From NCBI RefSeq assembly GCF_033568475.1, contig NW_027331831.1, positions 4,278,001 to 4,342,000 on the forward strand: a stretch of DNA of 64,000 nucleotides, in the 5' to 3' direction. Origin of the DNA: Henckelia pumila. Its lineage: Eukaryota > Streptophyta > Magnoliopsida > Lamiales > Gesneriaceae. The position numbers and the translations under genes are program-made. A model generated the notes under the pieces. That model searched no databases. It had not been told where the DNA came from and saw only the letters and a list, made by a program, of their open reading frames with translations. Positions 1 to 10,319 of this stretch are shown piece by piece (positions within the stretch are counted from its first letter, which is position 1; each line of letters begins with the position of its first letter).

Positions 1-2187
1 ATCAGTTTCCTGTAAAGCCTGCTCAGCTTGTTTAGAGCTGGCTGCTGCTGGGACATCTTTGTTAGCATAAAAGACAGACTCATTAAATACCACATCCCTA
101 CTGATTATGCACTTTTGCTCATCTAAAAGCCAGATTTTGTATCCTTTTACACCAGTAGGATATCCTAAAAAAATACCCTTCTTAGCTCTAGGACTTAACT
201 TTCCCTGATTAGCATGAATATACACAACACAACCAAAAATCCTTAAATGCTTATAATTTGGTTTCAATTTAGACCACTTGTTTTTAGGCACCATAAATTC
301 AATGGCAGAGGAGGGTGACAGATTTATCAAATAACAAGCAGTAGAGGCTGCCTCTGCCCAGAATTTTGGTGGCAAACCACTTTCACTAAGCATGCACCTT
401 ACTTTGTTCATTATTGATCTATTCATGCGCTCTGCTACTCCGTTTTGTTGTGGTGTGTAGGTACAAGTCCTATGCCTAGCAATACCATTTTTAACACAAT
501 ATTCATCAAACTCATGATTACAAAACTCTAAACCATTATCAGTTCTCAAGATCTTTATTTTATTTCCAGATTGGTTTTCAACTAAGGTTTTCCAATCTAC
601 AAACTTAGCAAAAGCTTGATCTTTTGTTTTTAGGAAATAAAGCCAAACTTTCCTAGAGAAATCATCAATAAAGAAAATAAAATACTGAGATTTTGATAGT
701 GATAGAGGTACCTGTGGAGAGCCCCAAAGATCAGCATGTATATAATCCAGAGGTAGTTTCGTATTATGAGAAGCTGTGTTAAAGCTCAATCTATGAGTTT
801 TCCCAAGGACACAATTTTCACAGAAGTCCAAAGCAGTGATCTGTTTTTGATCCAGGAATCCTTGTTTAATGAGTTCTTGTTGTCCTTTCAAACTCATATG
901 GCCAAGTCTTTGATGCCAAAGGTGTGTATGATTCTTGTCAGTTGTAGTAACATTGATTTCTGATGTCAAAGTAGTTCCTTGAAGAATATACAATCCATGC
1001 CTTAGAATGGCCTTCATAATAACCAGTGATCCTTTTACCACTTTAAGAGTGCCACTTTGTGCTTTATAACTCAGCCCCTTTTGATCTAAGGTACCCAAAG
1101 AGATCAGATTTCTCTTCAAGTCTGGAATATATCTTACATCTGTTAAGATCTTGATGGAACCATCCCACATTCTCAGCTTAATAAAACCAGTCCCTTGAAT
1201 TTTACAGGATTGATTATTCCCAAGAAGTACATATCCTGAATCTGCTCCTTGAAATGCAGTGAACCAGTCTTTCCTTGGAGACATGTGATAAGAACATCCA
1301 GAGTCCAATATCCATTCTTCCTTAGGATCTTCAGTGGAGATGGTTAAGACCTCAGCTTCTTCATATCCTTCAAGGATATTTGCAGCATCTGTAACAGGAA
1401 GATTCTCCTGTCCTTGATTCAACTTTCTTAAAGGGCAGAACCTCCTAATATGGCCCTCTTTCTTACAGGACCAGCATGTTCTCTTTGGTCTTGACTTAGA
1501 TCTAGACTTTGATCTACATCTACTTGCTGATCCTTTTCTTTCAAGTGACCTACCTCTTATGTTCAAACCTTCTCCAGTAGATTTATAAGGCTTGCCATTA
1601 GCCTTCAAATCTAGTTCCTTGGAATAAGCAGCTCATGTTACTTCTTCAAGAGTTAGAGTTTCTTTGCCATACTTCAAAGTATCTCTAAGATGATCATAGG
1701 CCTTCGGCAGAGAATTAAGTAAGAAAATAGCTTGATCTTCTTCATCAATTTTCACATCCATGTTCTCAAGATCTGATAACAGTTTTGTGAACTCATCAAC
1801 ATTCTCATCAATCGACTTATTTTCATCCATATTATAACTGTAGAACTTCTGCTTTAGATAGATTCTATTAGGCAACGCTTTTGTCATGTATAATTGCTCT
1901 AATTTGAGCCACATATCAGCTGCCGTTTTCTCCCTTACCACCTTCCTGAGAATTTGGTCACTTAGGCTGAGAACAATAGTGTTTCTAGCCTTCTTTAATA
2001 TTTCAAGCTTATTCTCGGTTGTGTCTGGAATCCTTGATTCTCCCTTCAGTGCTTCATCTAATCCTAAGTTTCCCAGGTGTGCCATCATCTTCTCCCTCCA
2101 TAGATTAAAATCATTCTTTCCATCGAATTTCTCCACTTCAAACCTTGATGTGGGCATCGCTAACGAATATCCATGGCCAGTAGACAT
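1..2187 (-). pseudogene. copia Gag-Pol polyprotein (gag, protease, integrase), one nonsense codon
   Basis: Translation starts at 2187 and gives a UBN2-type copia gag of 184 codons, stopped by TGA at 1635-1633. The same frame resumes at once and stays in register at every landmark I checked. These are a CCHC zinc knuckle (CWSCKKEGH near 1476-1450), the protease site WILDSG (1314-1297), the integrase motif YIHADLWG (744-721) with its first catalytic Asp at 732-730, an RTDNG motif near 540, an NGVAERMN motif near 450 holding the catalytic Glu, and the GYPTGVKGYK motif near 160-135. A single point mutation therefore seems to be the only visible lesion, so the copy is young but probably not autonomous. 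I did not check every codon between landmarks. Confidence 0.88.
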
Positions 2188-2307
2188 TCCTTAAAGATTG
2201 TTCACTCAAGAGATAAGAAAGAAAAGGGAATGACCGGACAATTCAGATTTTGAAGAAAAAGGAGATCACCTACTCAGAATCTTCCGCCCCAAGATCTTAA
2301 TCTTGAG

Positions 2308-2319
2308 GCTCTGATACCA
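2308..2319 (-). other. retrotransposon primer-binding site
   Basis: On the minus strand this reads TGGTATCAGAGC, the usual plant copia PBS complementary to the 3' end of initiator tRNA-Met. It sits two bases inside the LTR end (…TTCAACA at 2322), which fixes the LTR boundary and the element's orientation. Confidence 0.9.
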
Positions 2320-2321
2320 CT

Positions 2322-2869
2322 TGTTGAATCTCACAGCAGAAACAAGAACAGAGAAATAACCAAACTCACAAATATAACAGCATAACAAGAAACAACCTAT
2401 CAACTCAGAAAATCAACACGAACACAGGGAATTACTTGGTTCGGATTATAACAAATCCTACATCCAAGGTTCTGGGTTTTCACCCAAATGAATTCACTAA
2501 TACTCAATCAAAGATCTCGTCCTTTACAACCCCAAATCACATGAATCAAGAGCTACACCAGAAACTCAATTGATATACACAAGAACAAGAAGAATACAGG
2601 GATAATCGATGTTCCAGCTCCTTCAAGATGCTCCTCGACTTTCTATCTCCAAGATCAGTAGATTTCCCTTATCTGTTCTTCGAATAAATGATTAGGCGGA
2701 AAAACGATGATCCTCTCTCGTGGCTAGCTCTCTCTGATTGTTTTAATCTTCCTTGTTGCAGTTCGTACCCTTAATTCTCTTTTGAGCTAAGTTAACGATA
2801 TCAACTAACTGAGAGTTAATCCAAGCCATTGGATCAAGACTTAACTCCAAGACCAATCTTGACCCTCCA
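2322..2869 (-). repeat. copia 5' LTR
   Basis: The inner edge is fixed by TTCAACA next to the PBS. The outer edge is placed at TGGAGGGTC (2869 leftwards on the minus strand) because it gives a TG…CA LTR of about 548 bp just before recognisable coding sequence of another element begins. The partner LTR is outside the window, so the outer edge is inference. Confidence 0.6.
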
Positions 2870-2880
2870 TTGCAACTAAT

Positions 2881-3441
2881 TGCAAAGTCAATCATAAAGT
2901 CTTCACAACTCTCTATGCCTTTAGTGATGCAGATTCGGCTGGTTGTCCCATCACTCGCAGAAGCACTACAGGTTTTTGTGCTTTTCTTGGTGCCAACTGC
3001 ATTTCATGGTGTTCAAAGAAACAACCTACAGTGTCTCATTCCAGTTTTGAAGCTGAATATCGACCCATGGCCTCTGCAACTGCCAAAATAACATGGTTAA
3101 CCTTCATTCTCAGAGACATTGGAGTGACATTAGCAGACCCACCACAATTGTTTTGTGACAATGTTAGTGCACTCCATATGTCGGTGAACCCTATGTTTCA
3201 TGCACGATCAAAACATATTGAGCTCGATTATCATTTTGTGAGGGAAAAAGTTGCAATGGGGAACCTCATTACACGACACATTCCCTCCTTGTCTCAACCA
3301 GCTGATATGTTTACAAAGTCATTACCTAAAGATGCTTTCCAAAAATTCAGACACAAATTGAGTGTTCATACTCTTCCACACACCAGTTTGAGGAGGCGTG
3401 TCAAGGATAATAATCTCGAAAATCAAAGCACGATTGATTAG
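2881..3441 (+). pseudogene. copia RNase H domain fragment
   Basis: A plus-strand frame runs in register from LYAFSDAD (2911) to the stop at 3439-3441. It shows the copia RNase H landmarks: the first acidic DAD followed by a GCP motif, [17 protein letters not shown] with the conserved Glu, a CDN motif, the [11 protein letters not shown] segment, and the terminal ADMFTKSLP motif. Everything 5' of RNase H is missing; upstream sequence belongs to the opposite-strand copia LTR. It is a 3' remnant of a retrotransposon, not a host gene. Confidence 0.9.
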
Positions 3442-3621
3442 AGAATCATATCAAGAGCAAAATCTTTTTATATAGCTAATCGGCATTATTTCTGACAGAT
3501 GATTTTGTATATTTTTGTCAACATATTTTTTCCTTCTTTATCAAACCTTTACATGTATTTATATTGAAGAGCCGATGATCAATAAAATAAGAGAGCTTCC
3601 GCTTATCTTCAATTATTCTCA
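3387..3621 (+). repeat. polypurine tract and probable 3' LTR of the RNase H fragment
   Basis: A purine run (TTGAGGAGGCG, 3387-3398) is followed by TGTCAAGG at 3399, the expected PPT/LTR junction. The LTR probably ends at …ATTCTCA near 3621, giving about 223 bp. The RNase H reading frame runs 14 codons into it. No second LTR copy is visible to confirm the end. Confidence 0.6.
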
Positions 3622-3631
3622 GTTAGATCTA

Positions 3632-3681
<50 letters not shown>
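3632..3681. repeat. (TA)n microsatellite
   Basis: About 25 uninterrupted TA units immediately after the copia LTR. Confidence 0.95.
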
Positions 3682-3685
<4 letters not shown>

Positions 3686-4697
3686 TCGACGAACTATCGT
3701 TTTGGATCCTATATCTAGAACTCAAATATTTAGTTTAAGAACTACTAGATGATCGATCGATTAGATGTATTTTTTCACACATTCATATATTACATTACAT
3801 GGATAAAAATAATTAGAGTATATTAATATATTTTATAGCGATTGGATAAAAAATTACGATGCATACCATAAAGCAACATAAACAAATCTCTTCAATTTAT
3901 TTTAAATAAATTAAATGCCACATGCGATTTCACGTGCCTTTCAGAATTTTTCAACCGGAAATGACTTTCGGCAGTGGATACATTTAACCAACCGACCAAA
4001 TCCAACTCAGACTTTGACGTGTTTTCACATTTTTTTTTATACTAGCGGCGGATGCGTGTTGCATGTATATAAAATTTTATTTTTTAAATTAAATATATAT
4101 ATATTTTAAGAATAAAATATATATTATTTTTAAAATCTTAATATGGTGAAAATTTTGTACACAATCATGGAAATTTTTACGATAAATTTTATTTTGAAAA
4201 TGATATTAGATGATTTCAAAATGTTGAAGAAATAAATACTATGAACTATAAAAAAATTGGAAGTTAGTTAGTGGGTTTGTGGTGTATGAACCGTGTGTTT
4301 GATAAGTAGACATGTGGATTTTTAGGACTAATTTGGGTATGTGTATTAAATGTTTTTACTCTTTTTTTAGTTAGCAACGTATGTAATTATAATTTTAGAA
4401 GAAGGATAATTCTGTCTAAACAATTAAATTATCAAAACAGTTTTTCTAAAGGGTGGAGTCATTATAATATTTTCTTTATATATTTACTTAATTATTTATT
4501 TATTATTATTATTTGGTACAAAAATATATTTATTTTGTATATGCAGATGATCATTTCGAATTTAAAATAAATTTATTGTATATAAATAAATTTAAAATAA
4601 AAGAAAAAGGATTTCATTTATATAAAAAAGATTAAAAAAAATTATGTAAACTCCGCTAACAATATCGCCTAAAAACTTCGTTAACATTTACGATCTA
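3682..4697. other. AT-rich intergenic DNA, no gene seen
   Basis: Strongly AT-rich sequence without a recognisable coding segment. The GC-richer piece near 4042-4065 (CTAGCGGCGGATGCG…) resembles the low-copy ends of some plant transposons, but I could not define an element. Confidence 0.5.
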
Positions 4698-4788
4698 TTT
4701 CGTTTTTTATTTCTATTTATCAAACAAATTATATTAATGCTCAACAAATCGTTTTTTATTTCTATTTATCAAACAAATTAATTATATT
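4698..4788 (+). repeat. two-copy ~50-bp direct repeat
   Basis: The stretch beginning TCGTTTTTTATTTCTATTTA occurs at about 4698 and again at about 4748 with the same following sequence, which is a recent tandem duplication. Confidence 0.8.
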
Positions 4789-4872
4789 TGACGCACTAGA
4801 ATACTACTCCACTCATGCAAGTTTAACCCAACAAATTACGTACCCAAAAAATTCATTAATATTTTTTATTTT

Positions 4873-5562
4873 CGAATAATCTTATTATGTGAAGATTTAC
4901 AAGACAATATCATGAAAATCCAAGTTATTGCCAGCATCATATAATTATAATCAGACCTTTTAATTTTTCACCATATTATATATATTATGCTGGAAATAAG
5001 ATGGATTTTCATGTTATATATCTTTTAAATCTTAATGGTGAATTAATTTATAATCTCAAAAGTAATATAAAACTTTATAAATAAATAAATATATAATTCA
5101 CACAAGGTTTTATTTGAATTCGAGTAATCTAATTGTGTGAAGATTTACAAGACAATATAAAAATCCAAGTTATTATCTCATTTATCTGCATCATATAATT
5201 TAATGTGACTTTTTCACGGGATTATATATATGATGCTAAAAATATATAACATGGATGTTTATGTTATCTTGTAATTTATAATCTCAAAATTAAAATAAAA
5301 CTTTATAAATAAATAAAGATATATAATTCACACAAAGTTTTATTCGAATAATCTAATTGTGTAAAGAATAACGAGACACCATTATAAAAATCCAAGTTAT
5401 TGTCAACATCATATTATAATTTAATCTGACTTTTTCACCGGATTATGTATATGATGCTGAAAATAACATGGATGTTCATGATATCTTGTAAATCTTAATG
5501 GTGAATTTATAATCTTTAAATTAAGATAAGATTTTAATTTATAAATAAAATAAATATATATA
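4873..5562 (+). repeat. three tandem ~230-bp repeats upstream of the DEFL gene
   Basis: Three diverged copies start at about 4873, 5120 and 5344. Each holds the same order of blocks: TCTAATTGTGTGAAGA-like start, AATCCAAGTTATTG, a CATCATAT-AATTTAAT block, GACTTTTTCAC, a GATGCTGAAAAT-like block, TTTATAATCTCAAA, and TTTATAAATAAATAAA. The array ends about 70 bp before the ATG of the defensin-like gene at 5631, so it makes up its proximal promoter region. No coding potential is seen in the array. Confidence 0.85.
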
Positions 5563-5630
5563 TCGATTTTAATGGAAAAGTCGTGCGTGTTTAAAAACGA
5601 GTGGAAGGCGAATTCAGCCATAGGAAGACA

Positions 5631-6041
5631 ATGGTTGCTGTCAATTTAACGTTTTCCATTCTCTTTGTCATGTTATTTTTCTCAGGTGAATTAATCCAAT
5701 ATTTCTTACGTACACCCCTTTCAGAAATTCAATGCATATTTTTTTATATATATAAAGAAAGAAATTATTTTAACAAATTTGAAAACGGCAAGCATTCGAT
5801 CCGATAAAAAGTTTAAACTATAGTTAAAATTATAAAGATGAATATTTGGATTGGTGCAGGTGCATCACTTGGTAGAGATGTATGCGAAGAGGGGATATCT
5901 GTATGCGGAGAAAAGATATGCGACTTAGAATGCTGCCGCAACAAGTGCATAAATAGGCACACCATCAATGATGCTGGCGCAACATGTGCACCTATACCTG
6001 GATTTGGTCGTGTTTGTACATGTTTTTATTATTGTAATTAG
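5631..6041 (+). CDS. defensin-like secreted cysteine-rich peptide (two exons)
   Basis: Exon 1 (5631-5685) encodes Met plus a hydrophobic signal peptide (MVAVNLTFSILFVMLFFS). The intron 5686-5859 has GT-AG ends and phase 1, the usual position in plant DEFL genes. Exon 2 (5860-6041) encodes the mature peptide, ending in TAG. The predicted precursor is 78 aa. The mature part has ten cysteines spaced C-x6-C-x4-C-x3-CC-x3-C-x12-C-x9-C-x-C-x3-C. The C-x3-C and terminal C-x-C resemble the cysteine-stabilised alpha-beta fold, with one extra Cys pair compared with the usual eight. DEFL peptides are secreted and act in defence or in cell-cell signalling, often in reproduction; which one applies here cannot be told. 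A broken paralogue with the same pattern follows at 7647-9211. Confidence 0.82.
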
Positions 6042-7646
6042 ATTACCATATTTTCGCTGGAAGATGAATTATATTTATATATATGTGAGAAAATTGCAAT
6101 TTTAATCCGTTATATATTCAATTTGCAATATTAGTGAAGTAAGTTTTTTTTTTATTATTTTTATTTTGATATTTCAGTCTTATTTTGTCCATAAAAAAAA
6201 AACCAAATTCATCGGGATTTGATGAACTGACATCTAGATTGATCATGTCGCAAAAAAAAAACAAACAAACAAACAAATTGGGGATCTGACCAAATTCTAT
6301 TTCCGCCTATTGATTATATAAAATATCAAATTTTCGATTCATTAAGTATCATAAAACATATTTTCAACAACAAAAATTTATCGTATAACACAAATACCAA
6401 ACATAAAAAATAAAAAAAAAACATAGTTTTTTGTGCTTAAATCTTTAGTTTCTAAAAAACGTGACTCATACAATATGCAAGGTCATAAAAGATTTGATTT
6501 GTATTATTATCTCCCAAAACTTTAGTTGGAATACCGATAAAAAAACAATAGATATGAATTAAGATAATAAGAATGAAAGACAATTTCTTATTGCTCTTCG
6601 AACATAGGTTGTTGAGTAACAATAGAACAGTTTGAACGGTATTCTATTGCTAACAATTTACGTAAACAAATTTGTAAAAACTAATCATATTTTCACATAT
6701 AAATGCGAACATGGAGCCACCCATAAATATGGGTAGGGTTGATCCGTCCATCTCACAAGAGACCTACTCATTTATTCATTCAATATTTATAATATAATAA
6801 GGACTAAAATAATTAATTGTTTAAATAATACTCATGCATGATTATCTTGCAGTTTAATTGGAAATACTAAAGCTAGATAATAAGAAAAAGTTGGATAACA
6901 AGAATCTATTATAAATTGAAAAGAGAAAGAGAAATGCTAATTCATGAAATAGTCATTAAAAACTGGTTTGATTAGAGAAATGAGAAGATCAAAAGAATTA
7001 AAAAAAATATTTTTTTCTTAAGAATCGTAATGTTTGGTTGCAAAAGCGGTTTTAAAAGTGTTTTTCTAAAAGTTAGAAACTTAGAATCTCTAATTTTTCG
7101 GTTTTTGTTTCTAATGATACATAATATAAAAATAATATTTTAATAATTATCCAAAAATCAAAATTACATTTACTGTAATTTTTTTTAATAAAAATTGGAC
7201 TTCTTTAAACATTTTTTTAAAGTTGCAGCTTCTTATTCAAACTGACTCTAAATCGTTCAACTTTAAATAGAAGTTTCTATGAGTATTGAATTAAGAGAAG
7301 AATGTCACAGATCTCAGATTTAATTTCCGAAAATTTCTTCAAACGATTTTCTAAATTATTTCTTAAATTGAGACGATTAACTAAATTCAGAAGAATTTGT
7401 TCGCACTTTTCATCACCAAGTTAATGGACTTTTATCTTTAAATTTACGCGTACAACATTTCCGAATATTTCACATAAGATATTCGTAATTTAAGAATATA
7501 ATCTCTGTAATAACTTAAATTTTGAAGTTTATTAAAGTAGTCATCCTGTGGTAAAAGCAACCATTAAAGAAGAAAATACAACTATATATATGTGACACAG
7601 TCGATAAATTAATCCTAAATAATTTGAAAAATTGAAGCCATCTGAA
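6042..7646. other. intergenic DNA between the two DEFL copies
   Basis: AT-rich, with homopolymer runs. No coding segment, RNA gene or bounded element was recognised. Confidence 0.5.
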
Positions 7647-9211
7647 ATGGGTGTTCCCAAACCAACATTTTACCCAATGTTTTCATAATCGGACCGGTGA
7701 TCGAACCGGTCTACCTTCAAAAAATGGTCCAATCTGTCCGACCGTTTTAACCGGACGGTCGGACCGAAAAACCGTTTATATAATATAATATAATTAATAT
7801 TATCTTTTAAATTTTAAAAACCTAAAATATGTATATAAATAGACAATAATATATTTATCATAGTTTAAAAATAAAAAACTATATAAATATATTCAAAATA
7901 TTAATTATAGTTATATATATATTTTTAAAAATAAATTAACTAATTAAAAAAACTCTAATAATACTAAAATAATATTTTTAACGAAGTACAAATTTCAAAT
8001 AATCATGTATATGTATATAATAAAATATTAAATTAAGATTTTAAAATTTTAAAAACTAATTTTTAAAAAAAATAAAAAAAATTCGAAAAACCGGTTCGAT
8101 CGGTTTTTTGCCCGGTTCTTGGCCGGTTCGACCGATTTTGACCGGTTCTGAGCGGTTTAACCGTGAAAACGGTTTTTGGGGTGTTCCGGACCGAACCAGA
8201 GACCGGTTCCCGGTCGAACCAGTCGAACCGGCCGGTCCGGCCCGGTTTAAAAAACAGTGCATTTTACTTTACCTTCTCCTTGTTCTATTGCTTTCGTCAG
8301 GTAAATCAATTAATTTCTTCTCATAAGAAATAATTGACTTCGAAATATATATTACCTGTACTTATAAAATGATTGTCAATTATTTTGTATGATAAATATA
8401 ATTCGATTTTACTGAAAAACATACCATTTTATCAATATGATGCTTGAGAAAAAAATTATATAAAATAAAGAAAACAAACAAAAATACTTGAGTGATTGAA
8501 ATGTCGGAAATATTTTCGCTATATATCTCACTCGATCTGTTTCATTCTCAATCATGTTGTCAAGTGCAACTCTTTGGTCCATAATTAACTCGAAAATATA
8601 ATAATTGTACTATATTATAATAGTTGAGAGGGCTAGAAAAACCGTTTGTTTGAGGACATCAACTTTCCTTTATAATTTTGTCTTTCTCTTCACATTTTTC
8701 TCACGTAAATATAATTTTTCTCGTAACTTTTTTTTCACATTTTTTTGACATGTTGACTAACTTTCTCATGTTTGCTTGTCTTTAATTAGTTATTTTTTAA
8801 TCATATTTTCTATCGTACGACGTACAGTTCATTTGATCAGTATGAAATATAAAAATATTTTAAAAAACATCCCGTATGAAATCATGTTGTGATCGGTATA
8901 AAAATATTTTGAAAATAAATTTTTTTAAAAATTTTTTATGAAGATAATAGATACTTTAATATCTCATAGCACATAAGTTTCTTGATTAATACTAAATTAC
9001 AGTCGAAAGAAAGATGAAGGTCGAGGCGACAGAATGGTGTGTGATAGGGCTTGGTGTATGTGGGGAGAGAGTTTGCAACGATTATTGTTGCCAGAAGAGG
9101 TGCTCCGACCGCTATCCGGCATCCGTCGATCCAAAGGGAGCTTGCATAAAGACAATAGGAATTCCAGTTAGTTTGTGCAATTGTTACTTTAACTGTGGAT
9201 CAATAATATAA
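7647..9211 (+). pseudogene. second defensin-like gene copy, signal-peptide exon split by a MITE
   Basis: The last exon (9003-9211, after an AG at 9001-9002) encodes the same ten-cysteine pattern as the gene at 5631 (C-x6-C-x4-C-x3-CC-x3-C-x13-C-x10-C-x-C-x3-C), ending in TAA. Its phase-1 intron begins GTAAAT at 8301. The exon before it (8268-8300) encodes a leucine-rich signal-peptide end (LLLVLLLSS) but has no start codon. A 586-bp hAT-like MITE (7674-8259), flanked by CATTTTAC on both sides, separates it from ATGGGTGTTCCC at 7647. Joining the flanks gives 60 nt, which is phase 0 and not the required phase 1, so at least one further small indel is likely. The mature-peptide exon is undamaged, so the loss looks recent. 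An internal ATG at 9014 would give a peptide with no signal sequence. Confidence 0.72.
7674..8259. mobile_element. hAT-like MITE (CCGGTT-rich family) with 8-bp TSD
   Basis: The ends are imperfect inverted repeats, CCAATGTTTTCATAATCGG on the left and the complement of CACTGTTTTTTAAACCGG on the right. Perfect 8-bp duplications CATTTTAC flank it (7666-7673 and 8260-8267). An 8-bp TSD and a CA-x-TG tip fit the hAT superfamily. The subterminal regions are rich in CCGGTTCGACCGG-type palindromes, and the middle is AT-rich with no transposase. A related copy lies at 60381-60935. Confidence 0.85.
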
Positions 9212-9396
9212 CCTATAAACTAGTTTAAATAAAAAAATAATAATGAATAAATCAAGGCAGGAGAAAATTATTTGGGTTGAAAATCATGATATTTGTGATT
9301 ATGTTGTATTTGTATATCTAAATTATACGTGCAAGGATTTATGTATTTTGACTATTTTCACAAGATATATCATATATATATATATATATATATATG

Positions 9397-9552
9397 AGTT
9401 TCTTTCAAATATCCACCTACCATTCTCACCACCATGCCCACCAATGAAGTGGCACTATTCTATTGACCTACAATTTATCACATCTTTATCACATCCAATA
9501 GAATAGTGTCACATCATTGGTGGGCATGGTAGGTGGGCACTTGAAAGAAACT
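9397..9552. mobile_element. TA-flanked foldback MITE
   Basis: Two ~58-68-bp arms are near-perfect inverted repeats, from AGTTTCTTTCAA…CTATTCTATTG to CAATAGAATAG…TTGAAAGAAACT, with a ~20-40-bp loop. Both sides are (TA)n, which fits insertion into a TA microsatellite. No coding capacity. Confidence 0.85.
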
Positions 9553-9604
9553 ATATATATATATATATCCATATAAAATCTTTTCACTACTTTTTTTTTT
9601 TTGT

Positions 9605-10130
9605 AAGTTGATCATTGATAAACTAAATTTCCATCCGCAAGGTTCTCAATTTGTAAACCAATACAAAATTTCATTTTGACTAAATCTTTCATCTCAAATT
9701 CTCTTTTCAAGACATCAATTGTATTTTCAAGTTCGTCTGGCCGACTTCTGATGATATTTTAATCATCAACATATACAACAATAACGAAAAATTTTGATAT
9801 GTTCTTTTAAATAAAAATGCATGAAAAAATTGGATCATTTTTTTAGCCTTCTTACAACAAATAGTTGACAAGTAGCTTGTACCATATGCGCCTGTATTGC
9901 TTTAATTCATACAAAGATTTTTGCAGTTTCATGGAGCAAATATTTTTTAAAATTTAATTTGAATCAGTTACTTCTGAAATCTTAAACCCGGCCCTTCAGG
10001 AATTTTCATGTAAATATCATTATAAAGTTTTCCGTAAAAGTATGTGGTAACAACATCCATAATACGAATTTCAAATATTTCTTGTACGACCATGTCAATT
10101 GTTAGAGTAGATGTTCTGCAAGCCATTTGT
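9605..10130 (-). pseudogene. degenerate copia reverse transcriptase remnant
   Basis: On the minus strand several frames together spell pieces of copia RT: a region like DVVTAYLYG, then GKLYNDIYMKIPEG, then a KLQKSLYGLKQ-like stretch, then the YVDD active-site box (near 9775), then FEMKDLVKMKFCIGLQIE. Frameshifts and stops interrupt all of it. No LTRs can be assigned. Confidence 0.8.
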
Positions 10131-10319
10131 TGGCTAGAAACTTTAGTGACTTCAAGTGTAATGAATAGTATTTATTTTAAATATAAGTATTTTTACTCAA
10201 TTTTGGCATTTATTTATCTGCATACTCATGCAAGCTGCATAGATAAAGACCTTAAAAATATTATACTAAATAAATATGAGGTTGTACATGTGATTACAAT
10301 CATGAAACACGTATCTTAA

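Larger units (their letters stand above)
1..2869 (-). mobile_element. Ty1/copia LTR retrotransposon, 5' part (leaves window at left)
   Basis: Read on the minus strand from right to left, the element shows an LTR (about 2869-2322), a primer-binding site (2319-2308), gag, zinc knuckle, protease and integrase. The left window edge cuts it in the integrase C-terminal region, so RT, RNase H and the 3' LTR lie outside. The order protease-integrase before RT is diagnostic of Ty1/copia rather than Ty3/gypsy. The element abuts a plus-strand copia RNase H fragment at about 2880, so it probably inserted into or next to an older copy. The outer LTR edge (TG on the minus strand at 2869) is inferred from LTR convention only, because the partner LTR is not visible. 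Confidence 0.9.

Noticed and set aside
4040-4110. Helitron 5' end (CTAGCGGCGGATGCGTGTTGC) and a similar word at 35190-35215
   Set aside because: I found no 3' hairpin followed by CTRR and no AT insertion pair, so the class cannot be supported.
5601-5807. Upstream frame starting at 5601 and reading through the DEFL exon 1
   Set aside because: It begins at GTG and runs into the intron; the ATG at 5631 with a signal peptide and GT-AG splicing gives a full DEFL.
5631-6041. S-locus SCR/SP11 pollen ligand
   Set aside because: The cysteine pattern differs from the eight-cysteine SCR type and no receptor-kinase gene is nearby in the window.
8056-8326. Open frames across the CCGGTT-rich element
   Set aside because: They lie in palindromic MITE ends with no protein similarity; only the last 33 bases (8268-8300) look like host exon.
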